From: Planctomycetota bacterium
GTDB taxonomy: Bacteria; Planctomycetota; UBA1135; UBA2386
DNA length: 64,000 nt
Assembly (NCBI GenBank): GCA_020638695.1
Contig: JACKIB010000019.1
Location: forward strand, 39,590 to 103,589
Direction: 5' to 3'
Of this stretch, positions 24,906 through 32,145 are shown piece by piece. A program made the position numbers and the translations under genes. Below the pieces are notes generated by a model. That model saw only the letters and a list, made by a program, of their open reading frames with translations, did no database searches and was not told where the DNA came from. The first letter of the stretch is position 1, and the number at the start of each line of letters is the position of its first letter.

Positions 24906-25165
24906 TGCCGATTCCCCGCCGTGGAAGTCGGTTCAAGATCGACCCGAATCCGCCGGTGGCTGGCAAGCCGGCAACTGTGACCTACATCGGTTCGGCCAAG
25001 TCCGTGGAGTACCAGGCAGACGACGGCAAGTCGGTGCGGGTGACTCCGGACGAGAATGGCAAGTTCGTGATCGATCCGGTTCCGTCCGGCGATGAGCTGG
25101 CTTTGTCCGACAACCTCGGGTTACCGGGTTACCTTCTGGTCGAGATCGTGAACCCGGTCAAGTGA
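24905..25165 (+). CDS. Small beta-rich protein of unknown function
   Basis: An 86-residue protein from ATG 24905, overlapping the previous stop. The sequence (FKIDPNPPVAGKPATVTYIG, then DENGKFVIDPVPSGDELAL, ending YLLVEIVNPVK) has alternating hydrophobic residues and suits a single Ig-like beta sandwich. No signal peptide is seen. The tight coupling on both sides argues that it is a real gene that works with the flanking membrane-anchored and secreted proteins. No named family is recognised. Confidence 0.7.
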   Translation: MPIPRRGSRFKIDPNPPVAGKPATVTYIGSAKSVEYQADDGKSVRVTPDENGKFVIDPVPSGDELALSDNLGLPGYLLVEIVNPVK

Positions 25166-26331
25166 GCGCGGTGAAACTCGGAATGGTGTGCAGCGGGGTG
25201 GGGCGCTTGCGAACGCTGGCGCCGAGCGCGTGGCTGACGTTGTGCGTCGTCGGGGCGGCGCCGTCTGTCGTCGCCGCGCAAAGTAGCTTGGTCGTCCCGT
25301 CGCAGTACGCCGATGTCGAGGCTCCGAATGGCGTATTCTGGGCGGTGTCGCCGTTCGCGGCGCGGCGCCAGCTGTTGATCGATGAGCGCCACCTCCTGGG
25401 GTTGAAGGGGCGTTCGATCGCCCGCATCGTCCTGCGCCGCAACGGTGGCGACCCGGACGCCCTCCGGTCGAGCGCGGTGTGGCTCGAGCTCACCATGTCA
25501 CACGCCCCGCGGGCGGCGGACGCAACTCAGGCGGCGTTCGCCAGCAACCGAGGCGGCGACGCCAGTGTGGTGTTCGCTGGCGACGTGACGCTCCCGGCGA
25601 CTCCCGGCGTCGCGAAACCCCCGGCGTCGTGGGCTGGCGCCGGTGCGATCACGATCCGCCTGGCTCGCCCCTTCACCTACCGCGGGGGCACACTGTGCCT
25701 GGAGACGGTGACCGGCAAGGCGCTTCGCGCCACGCCGAACGAGCCGTGGTGGCCGATCGACGCGGCGACCCAGCCGCAGTCCGCGAGGGGTGCGGTGACC
25801 ACGCTCGGTGTGAGCTGCATCCCCGGTTGTGGCCCCACTCCGGCCGGAGCCGACGCGGCGAGCTTCGTCCCGGGAGCGACGGCGTGCATGTGGTTGCGCG
25901 GCGTGCTGCCGGCCAACGACTACGCGCTGTGTTGCCTCGGCGCCAGCGCGAGATCGTGGGGTACGATACCGCTGCCCATGGACCTGACCCCGTTCGGCGC
26001 CGCAGGGTGCTGGGTCCAGGTTGATCTCCTGGTGATGAGCCGCGTCGCTCTACGCACGCTGCCGCGGACGGGAGAGCGGCTGGGCATGTTGGAGTTCGAA
26101 CTCCCGGCAGTGCCCGCGATCGTCGGGTTGTCGCTGTTCAGCCAGTGGGCGGTCGAGACGCGACGCAACGCGTTCGGCTGGGTCACTTCGAACGGGGTAC
26201 GGGCAACCGTGGGCGCGCTTTCGCCGGCGAGCGGGGTCAGCTGGGTCGAGTGCGCCGACACCAACGCATCGGTCGGACGGCTGCTACGGGATCGCTGCCC
26301 GGTGCTGCGGTTCGAGTTCGATGCGCCGTGA
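25162..26331 (+). CDS. Secreted protein with lineage-specific C-terminal beta domain
   Basis: A 389-residue protein starting at GTG 25162, overlapping the previous stop (GTGA). A signal sequence ends near VVGAAPSVVAAQ. The N-terminal part (LVVPSQYADVEAPNGVFWAV, SIARIVLRRNGG) is beta-rich and unassigned. The C-terminal ~140 residues contain PLPMDLTPFGAAGCWVQV, GLSLFSQWAV and NAFGWVTSNG. This matches the ends of the secreted protein at 28550-29767 and the beta-lactamase-like protein at 32146-34575, so it is a shared appended domain. Six Cys residues cluster in the middle (CIPGCG, CMWLRG, YALCCLG). Function unknown. Confidence 0.75.
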   Translation: MSAVKLGMVCSGVGRLRTLAPSAWLTLCVVGAAPSVVAAQSSLVVPSQYADVEAPNGVFWAVSPFAARRQLLIDERHLLGLKGRSIARIVLRRNGGDPDALRSSAVWLELTMSHAPRAADATQAAFASNRGGDASVVFAGDVTLPATPGVAKPPASWAGAGAITIRLARPFTYRGGTLCLETVTGKALRATPNEPWWPIDAATQPQSARGAVTTLGVSCIPGCGPTPAGADAASFVPGATACMWLRGVLPANDYALCCLGASARSWGTIPLPMDLTPFGAAGCWVQVDLLVMSRVALRTLPRTGERLGMLEFELPAVPAIVGLSLFSQWAVETRRNAFGWVTSNGVRATVGALSPASGVSWVECADTNASVGRLLRDRCPVLRFEFDAP

Positions 26332-26359
26332 CCGTTCCAGGCGCGCCGCCGAACCGTTA

Positions 26360-26365
26360 TAGAAT
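26360..26365 (+). promoter_or_regulatory. Candidate -10 element of a leaderless transcript
   Basis: TAGAAT at 26360-26365 lies inside TATAGAAT in an otherwise very GC-rich stretch, 6 bases before the GTG start of the XRE regulator (26372). A start site at the normal distance would fall on or next to the GTG, giving a leaderless mRNA. There is no Shine-Dalgarno sequence between them. No convincing -35 box is seen. Confidence 0.45.
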
Positions 26366-26371
26366 GCCCAC

Positions 26372-26887
26372 GTGGCGTCGCTCGGACTCAAGCTGTTCTA
26401 TCTCCGGACGCGGGAGAAGAAGTTGAGCCAACGTGAGGTCGCGGAGCGGCTCGGGGTGCGCCAGGGCACGATCTCGCACATCGAGCAGGAAGTCACCGCC
26501 CCGCACTGGTCACTGCTGGTCGATCTGTGTCGCTTCTATGACGTCACGCCGACGTTCCTGGCCGACGAGCAGCGCGGTGTCGTGCCCCTGCCGACCGAAC
26601 GCTGGGGGCTGCGCAACGCGTTGGTGACGGTCGGGATGTGGGTCGAAGTGAGTCGCGATGCCGTGGCCGACACCGAAGACGACCGCCGCCTGTGCGCGAT
26701 CGAGCCGGGGGGCGCGTTCTACGACGCCGAAGCGGTCGATGTGCGTCGGCGCTACAGGCGCGGCGCAGCCAGCCAGGCCGCGCTCGCCAAACTCCGATCC
26801 GAGCAGGACAAGCAGGACAAGCTGCTGGAGGCCGCCCTGCGCCGCGAACAGAAGGAGCATCCCAGACGGCGTCGCGGCGGCGACTGA
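26372..26887 (+). CDS. XRE-family helix-turn-helix regulator
   Basis: A 171-residue protein from GTG 26372. Residues ~8-62 are a classic XRE/Cro-CI helix-turn-helix: LFYLRTREKKLSQREVAERL, then GVRQGTISHIEQ and LLVDLCRFYDVTPTFLA. The rest has no ligand-binding or peptidase domain that I recognise; it ends in a charged helix (KLRSEQDKQDKLLEAALRRE) and a basic tail. It lies 40 bases after the secreted-protein gene, in the same direction, and has its own candidate -10 box. Its targets are unknown; the adjacent three-gene unit is the obvious candidate. Confidence 0.85.
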   Translation: MASLGLKLFYLRTREKKLSQREVAERLGVRQGTISHIEQEVTAPHWSLLVDLCRFYDVTPTFLADEQRGVVPLPTERWGLRNALVTVGMWVEVSRDAVADTEDDRRLCAIEPGGAFYDAEAVDVRRRYRRGAASQAALAKLRSEQDKQDKLLEAALRREQKEHPRRRRGGD

Positions 26888-27100
26888 ATCGCTTGGCGCT
26901 GGTCCGGTCGGACCGGCTGCGGACTCCGATCATCCGTGTTTCTGATGTTTGATGATACGGATTGTTGGTGCAACACGTGGTGCCAGCTAGCCTTCGCCGA
27001 GCCGACCGCCTCGGTCACCGGTTGGCGACCTCGCCCCACCTCGGTCCGCAAGCGGACTCGATCGCCGACCGCCGCGCTGCCGAGTGGCGGCTGAACCACC
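26888..27100. other. Intergenic region with an AT-rich patch and inverted repeat
   Basis: No gene is seen. The stretch at about 26925-26965 is unusually AT-rich for this genome. It includes an imperfect inverted repeat (TCCGATCATC at 26925-26934 and GATGATACGGA at 26951-26961, one extra base in the right arm) around a 16-base loop. It could be an operator for the adjacent XRE regulator, part of a terminator, or the promoter of the SGNH-like gene at 27101. Confidence 0.45.
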
Positions 27101-28156
27101 ATGCAGAAAGAGCACACGACGCGACGGCGCTGGCGGCGAGTGTGGCTCACTTCGGTCGCGGTCTTGCTGGTGCTCGGCGTGGTCGAAGGTTTGGCGCGCC
27201 TCTCGGGGCTCGCGCCGCCGGTCGCGAATCGCACCGGCTGGGTGCTCGATGACCCGCGGTTCCCGTACCGACCACCGGCGTCGACCGTCGCGATCGAGCG
27301 ATCGATCGCGGACGACTACGAGATTCCGCACAACTACAACGCGGTGGGTTTCCGGGACGAGGAGCATCCACGCGAGAAGCCGGCCGGAGTGTTCCGCATC
27401 CTCGGTTTGGGGGACCGGTTCACCGAAGGATCGGGGGCGGCCTACGCCGACACCTACTTGCGTCGCCTCGAGCTGTTCTTGAACGCGCGCCCGGGGGAGC
27501 ACCCCCGGGTCGAAGTCCTGAAGTGCGGTCTGCCTGGTTACTTCGCAGAGAGCGAGAGATTGCTGCTGCAGAACCTCGGCTTGGCCTACGCCCCGGACTT
27601 GGTGGTCGTCGGGTTCGTGGTCGATGACGTGTTGCTCTCGGAACTGGGGCTCGAGGCAGTTCGCGTTTCGCGGTTGGGCTACCTCACCCCGCGACATGGA
27701 GCGGCACTCGGCAAATGGGGGCTCTGGTGGTACCGCCAGTCGCACCTGGCGCGAATCGTCCTGCGCCTGTACCTCGATACTTGGGTCAAGCCGTTGTCCG
27801 ACGAGCAGCGTGCCGAACTCAACTTCCCGGGCGAAGCGCATCGCGGGGGTTGGCGCGAGCTGTTTGCACAGTATGAAGCGATGCTCGCATCGATCCGGAA
27901 GCAGGGTGCGAGAATGGTGGTGCTGCACATTCCGGCGCGTGCCCCGAGCGCGGAGGACGCGTATCCGGCGCGGCAGATGGCCGAGTGGTGCACCGGGCGA
28001 GGCGTGGTGTTCGCCGACGCCCTTCCGGCTCTGCTGGAGGCGCAGCGATCGCGGCGCGTGTATTGGAGCGCTGGACGGTGCTGCACCGCGGAAGGGTATG
28101 CGGTGATCGCGCGGGTGTTGGAGGAAGCCCTGACCGCCCGCGCGCTGGTTCGCTGA
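27101..28156 (+). CDS. SGNH/GDSL-fold protein lacking catalytic residues
   Basis: A 351-residue protein with an N-terminal membrane anchor (VWLTSVAVLLVLGVVEGLARL, residues 15-34) and an SGNH-hydrolase fold. The block I motif, normally GDSFTEG, reads GDRFTEG, so the nucleophile Ser is Arg106 (codon CGG). The C-terminal DxxH motif ahead of the TAEGYAVIA helix reads GRCC, so Asp and His become Gly325 and Cys328. The usual GxND block reads VGFVVDDV, without Asn. The fold around these sites is otherwise well kept (FRILGLGD, YAPDLVVVGFVVDD), which suggests a retained non-catalytic role rather than simple decay. Family members act on esters or acyl groups of glycans. Confidence 0.8.
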   Translation: MQKEHTTRRRWRRVWLTSVAVLLVLGVVEGLARLSGLAPPVANRTGWVLDDPRFPYRPPASTVAIERSIADDYEIPHNYNAVGFRDEEHPREKPAGVFRILGLGDRFTEGSGAAYADTYLRRLELFLNARPGEHPRVEVLKCGLPGYFAESERLLLQNLGLAYAPDLVVVGFVVDDVLLSELGLEAVRVSRLGYLTPRHGAALGKWGLWWYRQSHLARIVLRLYLDTWVKPLSDEQRAELNFPGEAHRGGWRELFAQYEAMLASIRKQGARMVVLHIPARAPSAEDAYPARQMAEWCTGRGVVFADALPALLEAQRSRRVYWSAGRCCTAEGYAVIARVLEEALTARALVR

Positions 28157-28549
28157 GCGTGGATCGCGCCGGCACGCGAAGGCTCTCCGGCACCTTCCAA
28201 GACACCTCGGCGGCTGTTCCTCCAGCGGGCAGGCACCGGAAGCTCCAATGAGCAGGCGGCCGAGGCCTCATGGCGGCGCGGGGCTCCGCGCTCACCCAAG
28301 TCCTTGGGTGCGGCCTTGGCCGCGATAGGGAGGTAGCCGTTGCGGCCGAGGCCGCACCGAGAGTCCGCGCCCGCGCCGGAACGAGCTGTGCCCGTGCGCG
28401 AAGCCGCACCAGCGCTCGGCGCCGGAGCCCGCCCTTCGCCGGTGCGACGGGTCGCCCGCTGGTGCGCAGGCTTTTTTTTCCAGGCCACACCACCGCTCCC
28501 GTGCCGGGATTTCGCGAGAGGCCTCGAACAAACACCAGGCCAGGAGGCC
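28157..28549. other. Intergenic region carrying repeat copy B and a T8 run
   Basis: About 390 bases without a convincing gene. It holds copy B of the dispersed repeat (28208-28328) and, further on, a run of eight T residues at 28472-28479, very unusual in this genome. The T run follows GC-rich sequence but I see no long stem directly before it. The end of the region supplies AGGAGG just upstream of ATG 28550. Transcription of the secreted-protein gene probably starts in here. Confidence 0.55.
28208..28328. repeat. Dispersed intergenic repeat, copy B
   Basis: The second copy of the repeat at 24127-24248, same orientation, about 85-90% identical by eye. It contains a stem of CACCCAA (28293-28299) and TTGGGTG (28304-28310) with a 4-base loop. 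In copy A the corresponding innermost A-T pair becomes G-T, so pairing is retained in RNA. Confidence 0.75.
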
Positions 28550-29767
28550 ATGAAACCAGTGCAACTCTCCACTTCATTCCGTTCCGCCCTGTTTGCCGCT
28601 GCGACCTTGCTGACCGCCGCGCTTGCCCTGTCTGCCCCGGCCCGCGCACAGAACCAGGCCGGTCAGGTGGTGTGTTTCAGCTTCGAGGGCAATGGCAAGT
28701 TGAGCGGGAAGGACAACCTCGACCAGCCGTCCAGGACCGGTGTGCGCGTCGGTGGCAAGTCGTTCTTCTTCGGCGCCGCCGGCAACTCGACCGGTCAGCT
28801 CGCCGACGCCTTGCTCGCAGCGCTGCAGAACGCCGGCTACACCGCGACCAAGGTCGGCAGCAACGTCGTCTGCGTCTCGGCGGGCCCGAACGGTGTGCCG
28901 CTGACCACCGGGGGTGGGATCGGCACCACCGATACCGGCCTCGAGGGTATCGACTGCGAGGTGCAGAAGCCGCCGGTGAAGCCGGCCCAGAAGCCGCCCA
29001 AGAAGACCTTGAAGACACAGGGGGTGACCCTGCCGCTGCCCAAGCCCGGGACACGCGTGGCACAGGACCAGAAGCTGCAGTTCCAGGTCGATGTGTGGCG
29101 CATCATCAACGGCAACCCGGTGTTGGTGCGGGTGCAATTCTCGGTGCAGCTGACGATCGGCATGAACGCCGACCAAGTGCGCAGGGCGATCGAGCAGGCC
29201 CTGCGCCAAGCGGGCATCCGCCCGTCGATGGTCGTCTACGACAGCCCGGTGCTGAACGCGAAGATCCCGAGCCTCTCGCTCGAGTACCTGCTCGGGGACC
29301 CGATCCAGCACATCGTGTTCTGGCAGCCGCCCCAGCTCGACCTGTTTCCGATCGACATCACCGCCGGCAGCACGCCGAGCCTGGCGGGTGGCGCCACCTA
29401 CGGCGAGCCGAGCGGACAGCTCGTCCAGACGCAACGGGTGCAGCTCGACCTGTCGGGGTTCCCCGCCATCGGGCAACCGTTCCAACCCATCGTCCTGGGG
29501 CCGCCCAGCGGCCAGGTGTTCGTCGGCGTCGGCGCCCGGCCTGGCGAGATGCCGTTCCTCGGCGGTGACCTGCTGGTCGACCCCACCGCGATCTTCGTCC
29601 TGCCGCCCTTCCCCCTGGATCCCCTGGGCACCGGTGGTCTCAACCTGCCGATTCCGCCCGACCCCAAGTTGGCCGGGCTCGAGTTGGCCCTGCAGGGCGT
29701 GGTGGTCGATCCGAAGTCCAACGCGGTGGGACTGACCAACGGGTTGTCGGTCAAGATCGGCCAGTAG
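28550..29767 (+). CDS. Secreted protein with lineage-specific C-terminal domain
   Basis: A 405-residue protein; ATG 28550 is chosen for its strong AGGAGG ribosome binding site and the signal peptide it gives (LLTAALALSAPARAQ). The N-terminal part (VVCFSFEGNGKLSGKDNL, GNSTGQLADALLAALQNAGY) looks like a small alpha/beta domain. A Pro/Lys linker (VQKPPVKPAQKPPKKTLK) precedes a second alpha/beta part (MNADQVRRAIEQALRQAGI). The C-terminus has DPKLAGLEL, LQGVV and NAVGLTNGL, matching the domain at the ends of the proteins at 25162-26331 and 32146-34575. No catalytic motif is recognised. Confidence 0.75.
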   Translation: MKPVQLSTSFRSALFAAATLLTAALALSAPARAQNQAGQVVCFSFEGNGKLSGKDNLDQPSRTGVRVGGKSFFFGAAGNSTGQLADALLAALQNAGYTATKVGSNVVCVSAGPNGVPLTTGGGIGTTDTGLEGIDCEVQKPPVKPAQKPPKKTLKTQGVTLPLPKPGTRVAQDQKLQFQVDVWRIINGNPVLVRVQFSVQLTIGMNADQVRRAIEQALRQAGIRPSMVVYDSPVLNAKIPSLSLEYLLGDPIQHIVFWQPPQLDLFPIDITAGSTPSLAGGATYGEPSGQLVQTQRVQLDLSGFPAIGQPFQPIVLGPPSGQVFVGVGARPGEMPFLGGDLLVDPTAIFVLPPFPLDPLGTGGLNLPIPPDPKLAGLELALQGVVVDPKSNAVGLTNGLSVKIGQ

Positions 29768-30052
29768 CCGTTCCGTCCCCGGTCGGGCGCCCACGTGGGT
29801 GAGGGCTCGCAGGGGCGACCACCTGCCCGAGTCCGTCCTTCGAGGCGGGATTCGGTGTGGCGCCGAACTCGCATGATCGTGGGTTCTCGAGGACCTGCCG
29901 CTCGACGTGGCCGAGCTGCGCTGCGGGTTGGCAGTTGCGAACGCGGGGGAGTTCGAGCATCCTGTCGAGGCTGTCTCGGGGTCGCAACGGCTGAACTCGC
30001 CCGTCGAGCAAGCCCGGCACTCGAGGGCGTCTCCCCTTGCAACGGCCAGCCC

Positions 30053-31987
30053 ATGAGTCACCGTGGCAATGACCTCCTCGTTCGTACGAGCGCCCAAAAT
30101 GGTGTGGCGCGCGTGAGTCGCGGTCTCGGCGCGGCGCTCGGCTACGACGGTGCCGAGCTGGCGACCCGGTGCCTGCTCGACTGGATTCACCCTGACGATC
30201 GAGCCACACTCGCTTCGCTCGTCACGGCCGGCACGGGATCGACCGAAGCGCGGCACGCGAGTCGGGGCGGCGAGTGGCTCTCGATCCACTGGACGGTCCG
30301 CACCGAGCGCGGCGAGGTCTACGTGATCGGCCGACCCGCGGACACCGTCCGCGCCGTGCCGTCCTGTGTCGGTTTCGCATCGACCAACGAGACCGCGATG
30401 AACCGGATGCTCTCGGGGATGGCGTTGATCGTCGAGGCGAAGAACCCGGGCAAGCGCTGTTCGATCCTGCTCGTGGACCGCGAGCGCAACTGCGTCACCG
30501 TGGGTGCCGGCCCGAGTCTGCCGGCCGAGTACAACGCTGCCGTCGAGGGGCTGAAGATCGGGCCGATGGTGGGATCCTGCGGCACCGCGGCGTACTGGAA
30601 CGTCCCGGTGGTTGTCGAGGACATCGCCCGAGACCCGTTGTGGTCGGATCTGCGCTATGCCGCCGAGATCGCCGGCGTGGCGGCGTGCTGGTCGCACCCG
30701 GTCCGGGCGACCAACGGCGAGGTTCTCGGTGCGATGGCGCTCTACGACGCGGAGCCGAGCGCACCCGAGCAGTACCAGATGGATGGCCTGGAGATCGCCG
30801 CCCACATGGTGGGCCTGGCGGTCGAACGCGAGCAGCTCCAGTTCCAACTGCAGCAGGCGGCCAAGCTGGAGGCGCTCGGTGTCCTCGCCGGTGGCGTGGC
30901 CCACGACTTCAACAACCTCCTCGGAGTGGTGCTCGGCAACGCCGAGCTGGCGATCTCCTCCCTACCGCCGCACAGCAGTGTCACCGAGATGCTCGAAGAC
31001 ATCGCCGAGGCCGCGGACAGCGCGACGGGCCTGTGCAATCAGATGCTCGCCTTTGCCGGGCGCAACGCGGTGTCCGCCGAGCCGGTGGAATGCAACGCGA
31101 TGATCCGTGACCTGTCGAAGCTCATGCAGGTGTCGTTGTCGAAGAAGGCGGCCCTGCGACTCGAATTGGCCGGCAACCTCGGCGTGACGGCGGACCGCAG
31201 CCAACTCCGCCAGGTGTTCATGAACCTGATCACCAACGCGGCCGAGTCGATCGGCAACTTCGAGGGCGAGGTCGTCGTCAAGACCGAGGCGCTGCGACTC
31301 ACGGCCGAGGACATCACGAATCGTCGCTTGCCAGAGCGATTCCAACCGGGAGAGTTCGTCGAGGTCTCGGTGCGCGATTCGGGCTGTGGGATGGACGCCG
31401 CGACCCGCGCCCGGGTCTTCGACCCGTTCTTCACCACCAAACTGGACGGCCGCGGCCTGGGCCTCGCCGCCGTCAAGGGGATCGCCGACGCGCACGGTTG
31501 GATGCTGCAAGTCAACTCGTCGCCCGGCACCGGCAGCACGTTCACGCTGCTCATGCCGCGCGCTGACGTTCCGTACACGTGCGGCGACGAAGGCCATCGC
31601 GACGACGGTGCCGAGGTCGTTGCGCGGGTCCTCGTCGTCGACGACGAGCCCGGTGTGCTGTCGATCGTGACCAAGTTCCTGGAACGCGCCGGGATGGATG
31701 TCCTGCAGGCGACCAATGGAGTCGAAGCGATCGAGATTTTCCGTGACCTTCATGACTCGATCGACTGCGTCGTGCTCGACCTCAACATGCCGAAGCTCGA
31801 CGGCGAGGAGGTGTTCCGCGAGCTCAAGGCGATTCGTGAGGATGTTCCGGTGCTGCTCAGCAGCGGGTTCGCCGAACAGGAGGTCCTCGATCGCTTCCGT
31901 GGCGCCGGATTGTTCGGCGTGGTGCAGAAGCCGGTGAGGATGGCGACGCTGTTGGAGAAGGTGAAGCTCGCGGTGCGCCGCGGCTGA
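30053..31987 (+). CDS. Hybrid sensor histidine kinase (PAS-GAF-HisKA-HATPase-REC)
   Basis: A 644-residue soluble signalling protein; ATG 30053 is the most plausible start. Residues ~5-100 form a PAS-like domain (GYDGAELATRCLLDWIHPDD). A GAF domain follows (~110-265; CSILLVDRERNCVTVGAGPS, MVGSCGTAAYWNVPVVVEDI). The phospho-acceptor box is GGVAHDFNNLLGVVLGNAEL, of the cyclic HWE-free hybrid type. The ATPase has NLITNAAESI, DSGCGMD and GRGLGL. The C-terminal receiver carries VLVVDDEPG, the acceptor Asp in CVVLDLNMPKLDGEEV and the Lys in VVQKPV. No membrane segment is present, so it senses a cytoplasmic signal. No cognate output gene lies next to it. Confidence 0.92.
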   Translation: MSHRGNDLLVRTSAQNGVARVSRGLGAALGYDGAELATRCLLDWIHPDDRATLASLVTAGTGSTEARHASRGGEWLSIHWTVRTERGEVYVIGRPADTVRAVPSCVGFASTNETAMNRMLSGMALIVEAKNPGKRCSILLVDRERNCVTVGAGPSLPAEYNAAVEGLKIGPMVGSCGTAAYWNVPVVVEDIARDPLWSDLRYAAEIAGVAACWSHPVRATNGEVLGAMALYDAEPSAPEQYQMDGLEIAAHMVGLAVEREQLQFQLQQAAKLEALGVLAGGVAHDFNNLLGVVLGNAELAISSLPPHSSVTEMLEDIAEAADSATGLCNQMLAFAGRNAVSAEPVECNAMIRDLSKLMQVSLSKKAALRLELAGNLGVTADRSQLRQVFMNLITNAAESIGNFEGEVVVKTEALRLTAEDITNRRLPERFQPGEFVEVSVRDSGCGMDAATRARVFDPFFTTKLDGRGLGLAAVKGIADAHGWMLQVNSSPGTGSTFTLLMPRADVPYTCGDEGHRDDGAEVVARVLVVDDEPGVLSIVTKFLERAGMDVLQATNGVEAIEIFRDLHDSIDCVVLDLNMPKLDGEEVFRELKAIREDVPVLLSSGFAEQEVLDRFRGAGLFGVVQKPVRMATLLEKVKLAVRRG

Positions 31988-32054
31988 GTGTGAGTGCTGT
32001 TCGTCCGAGGTCGACGTTGCGTGTGGGCGCTGCGTGACCTGCGCCAACGAGCGC

Positions 32055-32090
32055 CGCGCGTGGGCTGCCTACCGAGGAAGCCCACGCGCG
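32055..32090. terminator. Bidirectional stem-loop terminator
   Basis: A perfect 12-bp inverted repeat (CGCGCGTGGGCT at 32055-32066, AGCCCACGCGCG at 32079-32090) with a 12-base loop. It sits between the convergent histidine-kinase and beta-lactamase-like genes. Confidence 0.75.
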
Positions 32091-32145
32091 TTGCCGAACA
32101 GAGGATGGGCGGCTGGCCCCATGTGCCGGCCACCTGCACCTCGTG

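Noticed and set aside
28574..30904. 776-residue minus-strand open frame opposite the secreted protein and histidine kinase
   Set aside because: Shadow frame; the plus strand has HisKA, HATPase and GAF motifs.
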